A stretch of 6,112 nucleotides of DNA. Origin: Epulopiscium sp. Nele67-Bin004 (GTDB lineage Bacteria; Bacillota_A; Clostridia; Lachnospirales; Cellulosilyticaceae). The notes beneath the pieces are model-generated. The model was not told the origin of the DNA and did no database searches. It saw only the letters and a program-made list of their open reading frames with translations. The position numbers were made by a program, and so were the translations under genes. The stretch covers positions 1 through 6,112 of the forward strand of contig LNZQ01000222.1 of assembly GCA_002007315.1 (NCBI GenBank), read 5' to 3'. This document shows, piece by piece, positions 1 to 4,668 of the stretch (positions within the stretch are counted from its first letter, which is position 1; each line of letters begins with the position of its first letter).

Positions 1-472
1 TTGTATACTTAGAGGAACAGTTCTTGCAGAAGGAATAGGCGATGTTTTGACGCCACTTAATCCACTACCATATTCATACGTATTGTTAGTAAAGCCAAAT
101 ATCAATGTATCAACAGCTGTAATATATCAAACTTTATCAATTCCAAATATTAAAAAACACCCAAAAACTGATGACGTAGTTCACGCTATAAATAACGCAG
201 ACACGTCTTTTGTATTTAAAAATATGTACAACGTATTACAAGAAGTTACGGAAGCTTTGCACCCACAAATTAAAACTATACAAAGTGATATGATGAAGCT
301 TGGTGCTATATCAAGCATGATGAGTGGGAGCGGTCCAACAGTTTTTGGAATATTTGAAACAAGACAACAATGCTTAGATGCGGCGATACATTTTAAAATG
401 ACGACAAATTTCCGTGAAGTCTATGCCACAACAACATATTCGCCAATTAGCAGGAAGGAAGGATTATCATGA
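1..472 (+). CDS. ispE: 4-diphosphocytidyl-2-C-methyl-D-erythritol kinase (IspE), C-terminal part
   Basis: The reading frame is open from base 2 and enters from outside the window, so only the last 156 or so residues are present. IspE is a cytosolic GHMP-superfamily kinase that phosphorylates CDP-methylerythritol at the 2-hydroxyl with ATP, the fourth step of the non-mevalonate isoprenoid pathway. Visible landmarks are RGTVLAEGIGDVLTPL at the left edge, then LLVKPNINVSTA, and the GHMP C-terminal glycine-rich motif MSGSGPTVFGIF near bases 317-352, all in the order expected for IspE. A TTG at base 47 is internal, because the conserved GTVLAEGIG motif lies upstream of it in the same frame. The stop overlaps the start of the following regulator gene (ATGA), suggesting translational coupling. 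The identification rests on motif order, not a database search. Confidence 0.93.
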   Translation, partial: CILRGTVLAEGIGDVLTPLNPLPYSYVLLVKPNINVSTAVIYQTLSIPNIKKHPKTDDVVHAINNADTSFVFKNMYNVLQEVTEALHPQIKTIQSDMMKLGAISSMMSGSGPTVFGIFETRQQCLDAAIHFKMTTNFREVYATTTYSPISRKEGLS

Positions 473-1146
473 CAGACGAACGTGTTAAAATACAACTAAA
501 TGACTACCAACCATTACGAGATGTGGTGTTTCAGTCGCTTAGAGATGCAATAATAGTAGGAGATTTGCCAGCAGGTGAAAGGCTGATGGAAACGCAACTT
601 GCTGAAAAGCTTGGGGTGAGCCGTACACCTGTGCGAGAGGCGATACGCAGGCTTGAAACAGAGGGGCTTGTAGTTATGGTTCCAAGAAAAGGAGCACAAG
701 TTGCACCATTTACAAAAAAAGATATTCAAGATGTGCTTGAAGTACGTGCGGCACTTGAGGCGTTAGCAACAAAGCTTGCTTGCACTAGAACTGATGATTT
801 GGAATTTATGAAGTTGCAAATAGTATTGAAAGAGTATGAATTTGCAGTGAGAGATCATGATGTTGATATGATGATACAAAAAGACGTAGAGTTTCATGAC
901 ATTATATTTGCAGCAACAAAAAATGACCGCTTGATACAGATGTCATCAAATATACGTGAGCAAGTGCAAAGATATAGAATTGCATATCTAAAAAAAGTAG
1001 ATGACGGTGCAAGAGTGCTACAAGAGCATATTGCGATACTTGAGGCGATACAAAAAGGTGATGCAGACGGTGCAGCAGAACTGGCAACAGAGCATATAAA
1101 TACACAACTTGATTCAATTTTAAAATATATTGAGGAGAAACACTAA
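469..1146 (+). CDS. GntR-family transcriptional regulator, FadR/FCD subfamily
   Basis: A 225-residue DNA-binding regulator. Residues about 15-80 form the GntR winged helix-turn-helix, with the typical run LAEKLGVSRTPVREAIRRLE and the wing at residues 66-78. Residues about 85-220 are the all-helical FCD ligand-binding domain. Candidate metal ligands are all present: Asp139, His143 (in DVEFHDII), His187 (in QEHIAI) and His209 (in TEHI). FCD regulators usually bind a small organic acid through this metal and dimerise on a palindromic operator. The effector cannot be read from the sequence. The start ATG overlaps the ispE stop and has GGA at 461-463 in a purine-rich AAGGAAGGA context, 5 bases upstream. 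The stop overlaps the next gene's ATG. A GntR gene next to ispE is an arrangement I associate with clostridia, but its targets there are not obvious from context. Confidence 0.92.
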   Translation: MTDERVKIQLNDYQPLRDVVFQSLRDAIIVGDLPAGERLMETQLAEKLGVSRTPVREAIRRLETEGLVVMVPRKGAQVAPFTKKDIQDVLEVRAALEALATKLACTRTDDLEFMKLQIVLKEYEFAVRDHDVDMMIQKDVEFHDIIFAATKNDRLIQMSSNIREQVQRYRIAYLKKVDDGARVLQEHIAILEAIQKGDADGAAELATEHINTQLDSILKYIEEKH

Positions 1147-1916
1147 TGGTAAAACTTATAGCAATGGATATGGACGGAACATTTTTAGGCAAAGAAGGTG
1201 TATTGCCAGAGGGTGCAATTGATGAAATAAAGAAACTTTCGGATAAAGGTATAGTTTTTGTTGTAGCAAGTGGTAGGTCGCTCGATTCGATTGAGGCTAT
1301 GTTTGAACCAGTAAAAGATATTATGGGAATAATAGCCGAAAACGGTAGTATAATTAAGCTTTTTGGCAAAGAACTACAACTAAAGACGTTGCCACAACAA
1401 CATTTAGGTGACATAGAAGAATTTTTGACAGAAGAAATTGGATATCCAGTAATAAAAACTCAGTATAGAGAATATATGTTACCATATTCACATGACCACT
1501 TTTCGGAAATCTCACATTTAGCTAGAAAATTAGTTAGAGTTGAGCGAATAGGAGAAGTTGTTGAACCTGTTGTTTCTGTGGCGATAAACGTTGTAAATGG
1601 AACGATGCCACAAGTTAAAACGGAGCTTGAAAAACGCTGGGGCGAACATATGCGAATTATACAAAGTGGGCACTTTTGGGTTGATATGATATCACTTGGG
1701 ACAACTAAAGGTGACAGCTTGGAAGTAATTATGCAAAAGTTGGACATTAATAAAGAAGAAACTATGGCGTTTGGTGATTATGATAATGACATTGAAATGC
1801 TAGAGCTTGCAAAATTTAGTTATGCTATGTGCCACGCCAATCAACATGTCAAAGACGTGGCGAAATTTGAATGTGAGTCCGAGCAAATTTTGGACATAAT
1901 AAAACAACACTGTTAA
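1146..1916 (+). CDS. HAD-superfamily hydrolase, Cof type (subclass IIB)
   Basis: A 256-residue cytosolic phosphatase of the Cof/YidA type. These enzymes hydrolyse sugar phosphates, flavin or pyridoxal phosphates and similar metabolites through an aspartyl-phosphate intermediate with Mg2+. All four HAD motifs are visible. Motif I is DMDGT with nucleophile Asp8 and acid/base Asp10. Motif II is ASGR with Ser42. Motif III is Lys188 in GTTKGDSL. Motif IV is GDYDNDIEML with Asp211 and Asp215. The IIB cap lies between motifs II and III, at about residues 80-180. The tail FSYAMCHANQHVKDVAKF matches the usual Cof C-terminal pattern, although NA is replaced by HA. Length is normal for the family. The start overlaps the regulator's stop (TAATG), with GAGGAG at 1132-1137 as ribosome binding site. 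The substrate is not predictable; this family is promiscuous. Confidence 0.92.
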   Translation: MVKLIAMDMDGTFLGKEGVLPEGAIDEIKKLSDKGIVFVVASGRSLDSIEAMFEPVKDIMGIIAENGSIIKLFGKELQLKTLPQQHLGDIEEFLTEEIGYPVIKTQYREYMLPYSHDHFSEISHLARKLVRVERIGEVVEPVVSVAINVVNGTMPQVKTELEKRWGEHMRIIQSGHFWVDMISLGTTKGDSLEVIMQKLDINKEETMAFGDYDNDIEMLELAKFSYAMCHANQHVKDVAKFECESEQILDIIKQHC

Positions 1917-1934
1917 AAAGAAAGAGGTAATGAT

Positions 1935-2648
1935 ATGGATTTTAATTTAGAACAAAGAATGGATTGGATTATAGAATACACTAGAGGTTTTGAAAAAGTG
2001 GTTGTTGGGGCAAGTGGCGGAAAAGATTCATCAGTTGTGCTTGCACTTTGCGTAAAAGCACTTGGAGCAGAGAGAGTTATAGCAGTGACTATGCCTTGTA
2101 GTTCAAACCCAACAGATGCAGAGCATGCAAAACTTGTATCAGATGCATTTGGTGTAGAACTTATTACAGTTGACTTAAAAGACACTTTTGATACACTAAA
2201 AAATACAATTGGAAGTGCTACAACTTTAAGTGACCTTGGAATTGCAAACATTAAACCACGTCTAAGAATGACGACTCTTTATGCTATTGCACAAGCAAAC
2301 AACGCATTAGTTGTTGGGACAGACAACTTGAGTGAGATGGTTATGGGTTATTTTACGAAGTGGGGAGATGGGGGATATGACATAAATCCACTATCTGATT
2401 TGACTGTTAGTGAAGTGCTTGCGTTTGGAAAAGTGCTTGGAGTGCCAGCACCAATACTTGAGAAGCCACCATCAGCAGGACTTTGGGAAGGTCAGACAGA
2501 CGAGAACGAGATGGGCGTAACTTATGATGAAGTTGAAGAATTTATCAAGACAGGTGCTACAAATGAGCGTGCACAACAAATTATTGAGCGTGCAAACAAA
2601 ATAAGCAAACATAAACGTGAAATGCCATATTGTTTTTCTAGCAAATAG
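1935..2648 (+). CDS. nadE: NH3-dependent NAD(+) synthetase
   Basis: A 237-residue enzyme that amidates nicotinic acid adenine dinucleotide to NAD+ using ATP and ammonia, the last step of NAD synthesis. The PP-loop signature SGGKDS is at residues 27-32. Further family motifs are NIKPRLRMTTLY, GTDNLSE, GYFTKWGDGG and the active-site lid region PSAGLWEGQTDENEMGVTY. The C-terminal SKHKREMP is also typical. There is no nitrilase-type glutaminase domain, and the length matches the short ammonia-dependent form, so a separate source of ammonia is implied. AGAGG at 1923-1927 lies 7 bases before the ATG. The gene follows the HAD gene after 18 bp and is probably co-transcribed with it. No terminator is apparent after it; instead a promoter and dyad lie in the gap before udk. 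Confidence 0.96.
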   Translation: MDFNLEQRMDWIIEYTRGFEKVVVGASGGKDSSVVLALCVKALGAERVIAVTMPCSSNPTDAEHAKLVSDAFGVELITVDLKDTFDTLKNTIGSATTLSDLGIANIKPRLRMTTLYAIAQANNALVVGTDNLSEMVMGYFTKWGDGGYDINPLSDLTVSEVLAFGKVLGVPAPILEKPPSAGLWEGQTDENEMGVTYDEVEEFIKTGATNERAQQIIERANKISKHKREMPYCFSSK

Positions 2649-2654
2649 GTTACC

Positions 2655-2683
2655 TTGAAATTTGCCTCATTTCGTTATACAAT
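2655..2683 (+). promoter_or_regulatory. Sigma-A-type promoter in front of udk
   Basis: TTGAAA (2655-2660) and TACAAT (2678-2683) are separated by 17 bases, close to the sigma-A consensus. Transcription would start near 2690 and give a leader of about 20 bases before the udk ATG at 2712. This placement also argues that an in-frame TTG at 2655, which would extend udk by 19 residues, is not a real start. No experimental support; judged from the motif match and position. Confidence 0.6.
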
Positions 2684-2703
2684 GATTAAAAAACGAAGTG
2701 AGG
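2665..2703 (+). promoter_or_regulatory. 12-bp dyad overlapping the udk promoter and Shine-Dalgarno
   Basis: CCTCATTTCGTT (2665-2676) pairs with AACGAAGTGAGG (2692-2703) along all 12 positions, with one G-U wobble and a 15-base loop. The left arm sits in the promoter spacer and the right arm contains the ribosome binding site GTGAGG of udk. A transcript reading through from nadE would hide that site in the hairpin, whereas a transcript starting near 2690 would lack the left arm and leave it free. The dyad could instead be a protein operator. Confidence 0.6.
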
Positions 2704-2711
2704 TATTATTT

Positions 2712-3314
2712 ATGATTATTGGAGTTGCAGGAGGAACAGGGTCAGGAAAAACAACTTTTGCTAACAAGATTAAAGAGGAGTTTCCAGACCAAACAGCGAT
2801 GTTGTCGCATGATTATTATTATAAGTCAAATGACGACATAGAATTTGAACAACGAACTAAACTTAATTATGACCACCCTATGGCGTTTGAAACGGAACTG
2901 CTTATAAGTCATATTGAGGCACTTAGAGCAGGGTGTGCGATTGAGCACCCTATATATTCGTTTGTTGACCATACGAGATGTGGCGAAACAGTTCGGGTTG
3001 ACCCTAAGCCTATAATATTGGTTGAGGGTATACTTATTTTTGAAAACACAGCCTTGTGTGATTTAATGGATATAAAAATATTTGTGGATACAGATGCGGA
3101 CGTACGAATACTTAGACGAATTAAGCGTGATGTTATGGGTAGGGGGCGTGATTTGACGTCGGTTATGGAGCAATACCTTGCAACAGTTAAACCGATGCAT
3201 GAGCAATTTGTTGAACCAACAAAAAAACTTGCAGATGTGATTGTTCCAGAGGGTGGAGCAAACACCGTGGCACTTGAGATGATACTAGAGAGAATACGAC
3301 CTATAATCAGATAA
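2712..3314 (+). CDS. udk: Uridine kinase
   Basis: A 200-residue P-loop kinase that phosphorylates uridine (and usually cytidine) to the monophosphate in pyrimidine salvage, in the cytosol. The Walker A loop AGGTGSGKTT spans residues 6-15. HDYYYK (33-38) corresponds to the family's nucleoside-binding DSYYKD region, with Asp34 as likely catalytic base. NYDHPMAF (52-59), VDHTR (85-89), VEGIL (104-108) and the long stretch from KIFVDTDAD through LRRIKRD to the RGRD lid are characteristic of Udk. So is the segment with QYLATVKPMHEQFVEPTKK. The ATG at 2712 was chosen because it places the Walker A loop at the N-terminus as usual and has GTGAGG at 2698-2703. The longer in-frame TTG start lies inside the promoter. 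It probably has its own transcription unit together with the next gene. Confidence 0.95.
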   Translation: MIIGVAGGTGSGKTTFANKIKEEFPDQTAMLSHDYYYKSNDDIEFEQRTKLNYDHPMAFETELLISHIEALRAGCAIEHPIYSFVDHTRCGETVRVDPKPIILVEGILIFENTALCDLMDIKIFVDTDADVRILRRIKRDVMGRGRDLTSVMEQYLATVKPMHEQFVEPTKKLADVIVPEGGANTVALEMILERIRPIIR

Positions 3315-3341
3315 AAATTAGTTGAGTACGAGGGGGATAAA

Positions 3342-3959
3342 ATGAAAGATAAGATTGCGTATTTAGCGATTGGGGTCTGTTTGTGCGTTGTTGGTGCTGG
3401 AGTTACTGGAATTGTTGGACAAAGAATTTCGGCAAGTACCCGTGTGCAAGATGACGATTTGGTAGAAAGTGCTGAAGATATAGATATAGCAAGTGATATA
3501 AGTAGTGATTTGGAAGAAGTTGAAATAGAAGAAGTTATAGAAGTTGATGAGGTTGAGATTGCCAAGCAGGAAGAAGAAGATAAGTTTGACGATTTCACTT
3601 GGGCAATAGTTGAGATATTGCAACATTATGGACTTCGCCCAGCAGTTTTGTCTGAGGCGATAGCTGAATTTGTGGAATACAACCCTTATGTCCCATCACA
3701 AGGCGGAACAACTGCCGATGCACAATATGCGTTGGAGGCTAGATTGGGCAGTCACTATCAGTTTGCAGGGCTATTGTATGAGATATTTATATACTTGGGA
3801 TACAAAACAGAGTATATATCGGGTTATGGACCAACAGGGGACAAGCATAGCTGGGTAGGTATTTTGGTTGATGATGTGTGGGAATATTTTGACCCTGTGT
3901 ATGGCGAGCTTGGTGCATACACAAATGAGGGGTTAGAAAAATTAGGTTATATATGGTAG
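3342..3959 (+). CDS. Secreted or anchored transglutaminase-like protein lacking the catalytic Cys
   Basis: A 205-residue protein of unknown function. Residues 5-26 form a hydrophobic segment after a short positive start, so it is either a signal peptide (possible cleavage near ISAS, 29-32) or a membrane anchor. Residues 37-84 are a very acidic, probably disordered linker. Residues about 85-190 resemble the transglutaminase-like (papain-like) fold: a helix RLGSHYQFAGLLYEIFIYLGY, then HSWVGILV with His169, then WEYFDP with Asp184. In active members the helix begins G-x-C; here it reads Gly136-Ser137-His138, encoded by CAC, so the nucleophilic Cys is missing. It may therefore be a non-catalytic, binding version. 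AGGGGG (3331-3336) is a strong ribosome binding site 5 bases before the ATG. The gene follows udk after 27 bp. The fold assignment is from motif reading and is moderately sure. Confidence 0.8.
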   Translation: MKDKIAYLAIGVCLCVVGAGVTGIVGQRISASTRVQDDDLVESAEDIDIASDISSDLEEVEIEEVIEVDEVEIAKQEEEDKFDDFTWAIVEILQHYGLRPAVLSEAIAEFVEYNPYVPSQGGTTADAQYALEARLGSHYQFAGLLYEIFIYLGYKTEYISGYGPTGDKHSWVGILVDDVWEYFDPVYGELGAYTNEGLEKLGYIW

Positions 3960-3981
3960 GGGGCGAATAGCCCTCTTTTTT
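3958..3981 (+). terminator. Rho-independent terminator after the transglutaminase-like gene
   Basis: AGGGGGC (3958-3964) pairs with GCCCTCT (3970-3976), 7 bp with one G-U, loop GAATA, followed by a T-run to 3981. The stem starts inside the TAG stop codon (3957-3959), so it closes the udk transcription unit with no untranslated gap. Confidence 0.85.
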
Positions 3982-4027
3982 GTATGTTTTTATTTATCCG
4001 TATACAAAAAGTATTTTTATTTATAGA

Positions 4028-4073
4028 AAACAGCGTAGAAAGCCCATTTCTTCAGATGTGGGATGATTACGCC
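4028..4073 (+). mobile_element. Possible right-end remnant of an IS200/IS605 (TnpB-type) element
   Basis: The sequence AGAAAGCCCATTTC, then TTCAG, then ATGTGGGATGATTAC resembles the subterminal palindrome and end of IS200/IS605 elements carrying tnpB. There the same DNA forms the 3' part of the omega RNA (general pattern GAAGCCCA..TTTAG..TGGG, then a short tail). The hairpin is CCCAT-T-TC / GA-T-GTGGG (4043-4062) with loop TTCA. No tnpB or left end is present upstream, because the previous gene ends at 3959. If real, it is an internally deleted or palindrome-only (PATE-like) copy. Recognition is from memory of the family pattern. Confidence 0.4.
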
Positions 4074-4087
4074 ACCCCTATACATAT
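4074..4087 (+). repeat. 14-base direct repeat, copy 1
   Basis: ACCCCTATACATAT occurs here, just after the element-end-like palindrome, and again at 4510-4523. This copy lies where a TnpB-type omega RNA would take its guide, downstream of the right end. Confidence 0.7.
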
Positions 4088-4125
4088 AAAATTTTTAAAA
4101 AATAGTGTATAAAATGACAAAAAGG

Positions 4126-4153
4126 TCTTGCTATTTTTTTTTTGATATATAAT
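4126..4153 (+). promoter_or_regulatory. Promoter candidate for the structured RNA
   Basis: A consensus TATAAT at 4148-4153 is preceded, across a T-rich spacer of 16 bases, by TCTTGC (4126-4131) as a weak -35. Transcription would start near 4160, directly before the first stem of the RNA candidate. The -10 is good and the -35 poor. Confidence 0.45.
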
Positions 4154-4159
4154 ACGATT

Positions 4160-4282
4160 ATCATTTAAAAACCGACATAAGCGGCAACTTATATGGTTTT
4201 TATCTGAAATATACTTTCGCCGAAGTATATTTCCATATGTGCCTCTGTATGTTTATGAGCAAAAATAATAGAGGCACTTTTT
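4160..4282 (+). ncRNA. Candidate standalone structured RNA with kissing loops and terminator
   Basis: Three hairpins follow one another. The first is AAAAACC (4167-4173) with GGTTTTT (4195-4201), enclosing ATAAG/CTTAT (4177-4181 and 4188-4192) and the loop CGGCAA. The second is an 11-bp perfect stem GAAATATACTT/AAGTATATTTC (4206-4216 and 4223-4233) with loop TCGCCG. The third is the terminator. Loop 1 CGGC (4182-4185) and loop 2 GCCG (4219-4222) are complementary, the only GC-rich patches in the first two hairpins. ATATGG (4191-4196) can also pair with CCATAT (4233-4238), giving an alternative fold. I could not match it to a riboswitch or sRNA family I know. No gene starts directly after it, so it may act in trans. 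Confidence 0.5.
4239..4282 (+). terminator. Rho-independent terminator with a long loop
   Basis: GTGCCTCT (4239-4246) pairs perfectly with AGAGGCAC (4270-4277), followed by TTTTT (4278-4282). The loop is 23 bases, which is long for a simple terminator and could itself hold a target-binding or regulatory sequence. Confidence 0.75.
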
Positions 4283-4293
4283 AGCTTTTATTA

Positions 4294-4322
4294 TTGAAAA
4301 ATTAGGCAAAATATGGTATTAT
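4294..4322 (+). promoter_or_regulatory. Promoter with TG-extended -10
   Basis: TTGAAA (4294-4299), 17 bases, then TATTAT (4317-4322) preceded by TGG (4314-4316), an extended -10. Transcription would begin near 4329 and run into the large inverted repeat and attenuator-like hairpin. It starts right after the terminator of the RNA candidate, so it opens a new transcription unit. Confidence 0.55.
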
Positions 4323-4382
4323 ATTAATATAGATAACGAGGAAATAAAACGTAGATACTTTTCAAAAATAATAACAGCTACA

Positions 4383-4478
4383 GGTATACACGGTTAACAC
4401 GTTTACTATATAGTGTTAAGAAAAATTTCTAAATATTTTTTTATATATAACATATATAACGTGTAAACCGTGTTTACC
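4383..4478. repeat. 21-bp inverted repeat made of two operator-like palindromes
   Basis: The arms at 4383-4403 and 4458-4478 match as an inverted repeat at 19 of 21 positions around a 54-base AT-rich spacer. Each arm also contains a shorter palindrome: GTAAAC-CGT-GTTTAC (4463-4477, perfect) and GTATAC-ACG-GTTAAC (4384-4398, imperfect). The palindrome centres are 79 bp apart. The left arm can instead form a local hairpin TTAACAC/GTGTTAA (4394-4400 and 4413-4419). This suits paired binding sites for a dimeric regulator (possibly with looping) or an RNA switch; transposon ends are a further option. Confidence 0.6.
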
Positions 4479-4485
4479 CTATAAT
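4457..4485 (+). promoter_or_regulatory. Possible operator-controlled promoter
   Basis: A consensus TATAAT (4480-4485) lies 2 bases after the perfect palindrome GTAAAC-CGT-GTTTAC, which would fill the -35/-10 spacer. The -35 (around TAACGT, 4457-4462) is poor, as often at regulated promoters. A protein bound to the palindrome would block or replace -35 contacts. Confidence 0.4.
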
Positions 4486-4509
4486 CTAAAACACACAAAA
4501 CCTATTTTT

Positions 4510-4523
4510 ACCCCTATACATAT
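4510..4523 (+). repeat. 14-base direct repeat, copy 2
   Basis: ACCCCTATACATAT, identical to 4074-4087. Here it forms most of the left arm of the 16-bp hairpin at 4511-4565. Confidence 0.7.
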
Positions 4524-4572
4524 TAGAAAATAATGGTAAAATTATAACTCTAATATGTGTAGGGGCATTTTT
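4511..4572 (+). terminator. Attenuator-like hairpin with T-run in a leader
   Basis: CCCCTATACATATTAG (4511-4526) pairs with CTAATATGTGTAGGGG (4550-4565) over 16 bp with one G-U; the loop is 23 bases. CA and then TTTTT (4568-4572) follow. It lies between the upstream promoters and the short reading frame at 4594, as expected of a leader terminator. The two-base gap before the T-run makes it weaker than a classic terminator. Confidence 0.55.
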
Positions 4573-4593
4573 ATGCTCCAAAATAGATAGGAG

Positions 4594-4668
4594 ATGAATA
4601 TAGAAAATACACAACTTCGTAGGTATTGCCGAGATATGCGAAAAGTGTTGGATAAGTTGTGTCAATAA
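4594..4668 (+). pseudogene. Short reading frame, possible 5' end of a gene cut by the IscB element
   Basis: A 24-codon frame beginning MNIENTQLRRYC and continuing RDMRKVLDKLCQ, basic and helix-like. It follows promoters and an attenuator-like hairpin, which is a lot of control for a 24-residue product. Its stop codon (TAA 4666-4668) falls inside the first predicted stem of the omega RNA scaffold, two codons past the likely insertion point near 4662. The simplest reading is the N-terminus of a larger gene interrupted here. AGGAG (4589-4593) abuts the ATG with no spacing, which is a weakness: translation may start elsewhere, for example at ATA (4600) in the same frame. I do not recognise the family. 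A true small protein or chance frame is possible. Confidence 0.35.
4646..4662 (+). other. Predicted guide segment of the IscB omega RNA
   Basis: In IscB systems the guide (roughly 16 bases) is the flanking DNA just 5' of the omega RNA scaffold. If the scaffold starts with the stem at 4663, the guide is about GTTGGATAAGTTGTGT. Its last nine bases, AAGTTGTGT (4654-4662), are the exact reverse complement of ACACAACTT at 4609-4617. The boundary may be off by a few bases. Confidence 0.45.

Larger units (their letters stand above)
3982..4593. other. Gene-free region of about 610 bp rich in palindromes
   Basis: I find no convincing protein gene on either strand here. The region is very AT-rich. From left to right it holds an 11-base direct repeat TTTTTATTTAT (3987-3997 and 4014-4024), an IS200/IS605-like end palindrome (4040-4069), a structured RNA candidate (about 4160-4282), a promoter (4294-4322), a large inverted repeat (4383-4478) and an attenuator-like hairpin (4511-4572). 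Each is listed separately. Confidence 0.6.

Noticed and set aside
47..472. TTG at 47 as a true gene start
   Set aside because: The same frame is open to base 2 and encodes the conserved IspE segment GTVLAEGIGD upstream of this TTG, so the gene simply enters from outside the window.
902..1414. 170-codon minus-strand frame
   Set aside because: It lies across two well-identified + strand genes, has Ser/Ile-rich shadow composition and no recognisable motif.
2655..2711. N-terminal extension of uridine kinase from a TTG at 2655
   Set aside because: This stretch is a good promoter (TTGAAA-17-TACAAT) with a dyad. The ATG at 2712 has a proper ribosome binding site and puts the Walker A loop at the usual position.
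2909..3598. 229-codon minus-strand frame
   Set aside because: It is antisense to uridine kinase and the acidic linker of the next gene. The serine-rich product is the mirror of those codons, with no domain.
3670..3858. 62-codon + strand frame inside the transglutaminase-like gene
   Set aside because: Fully nested in another frame, no ribosome binding site, no motif.
4160..4282. Known riboswitch (c-di-GMP, purine, THF, preQ1, guanidine, fluoride) or tracrRNA
   Set aside because: None of the conserved cores I know for these is present, there is no downstream gene to control, and no CRISPR repeats or cas genes lie in the window.
4074..4523. Composite element flanked by 14-bp target duplications
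   Set aside because: The interval between the two 14-base copies lacks terminal inverted repeats and a transposase, and 14 bp is unusual for a target duplication; a guide-like or chance repeat fits as well.
3982..4600. CRISPR array
   Set aside because: The repeats here are single inverted or direct pairs, with no regularly spaced series.
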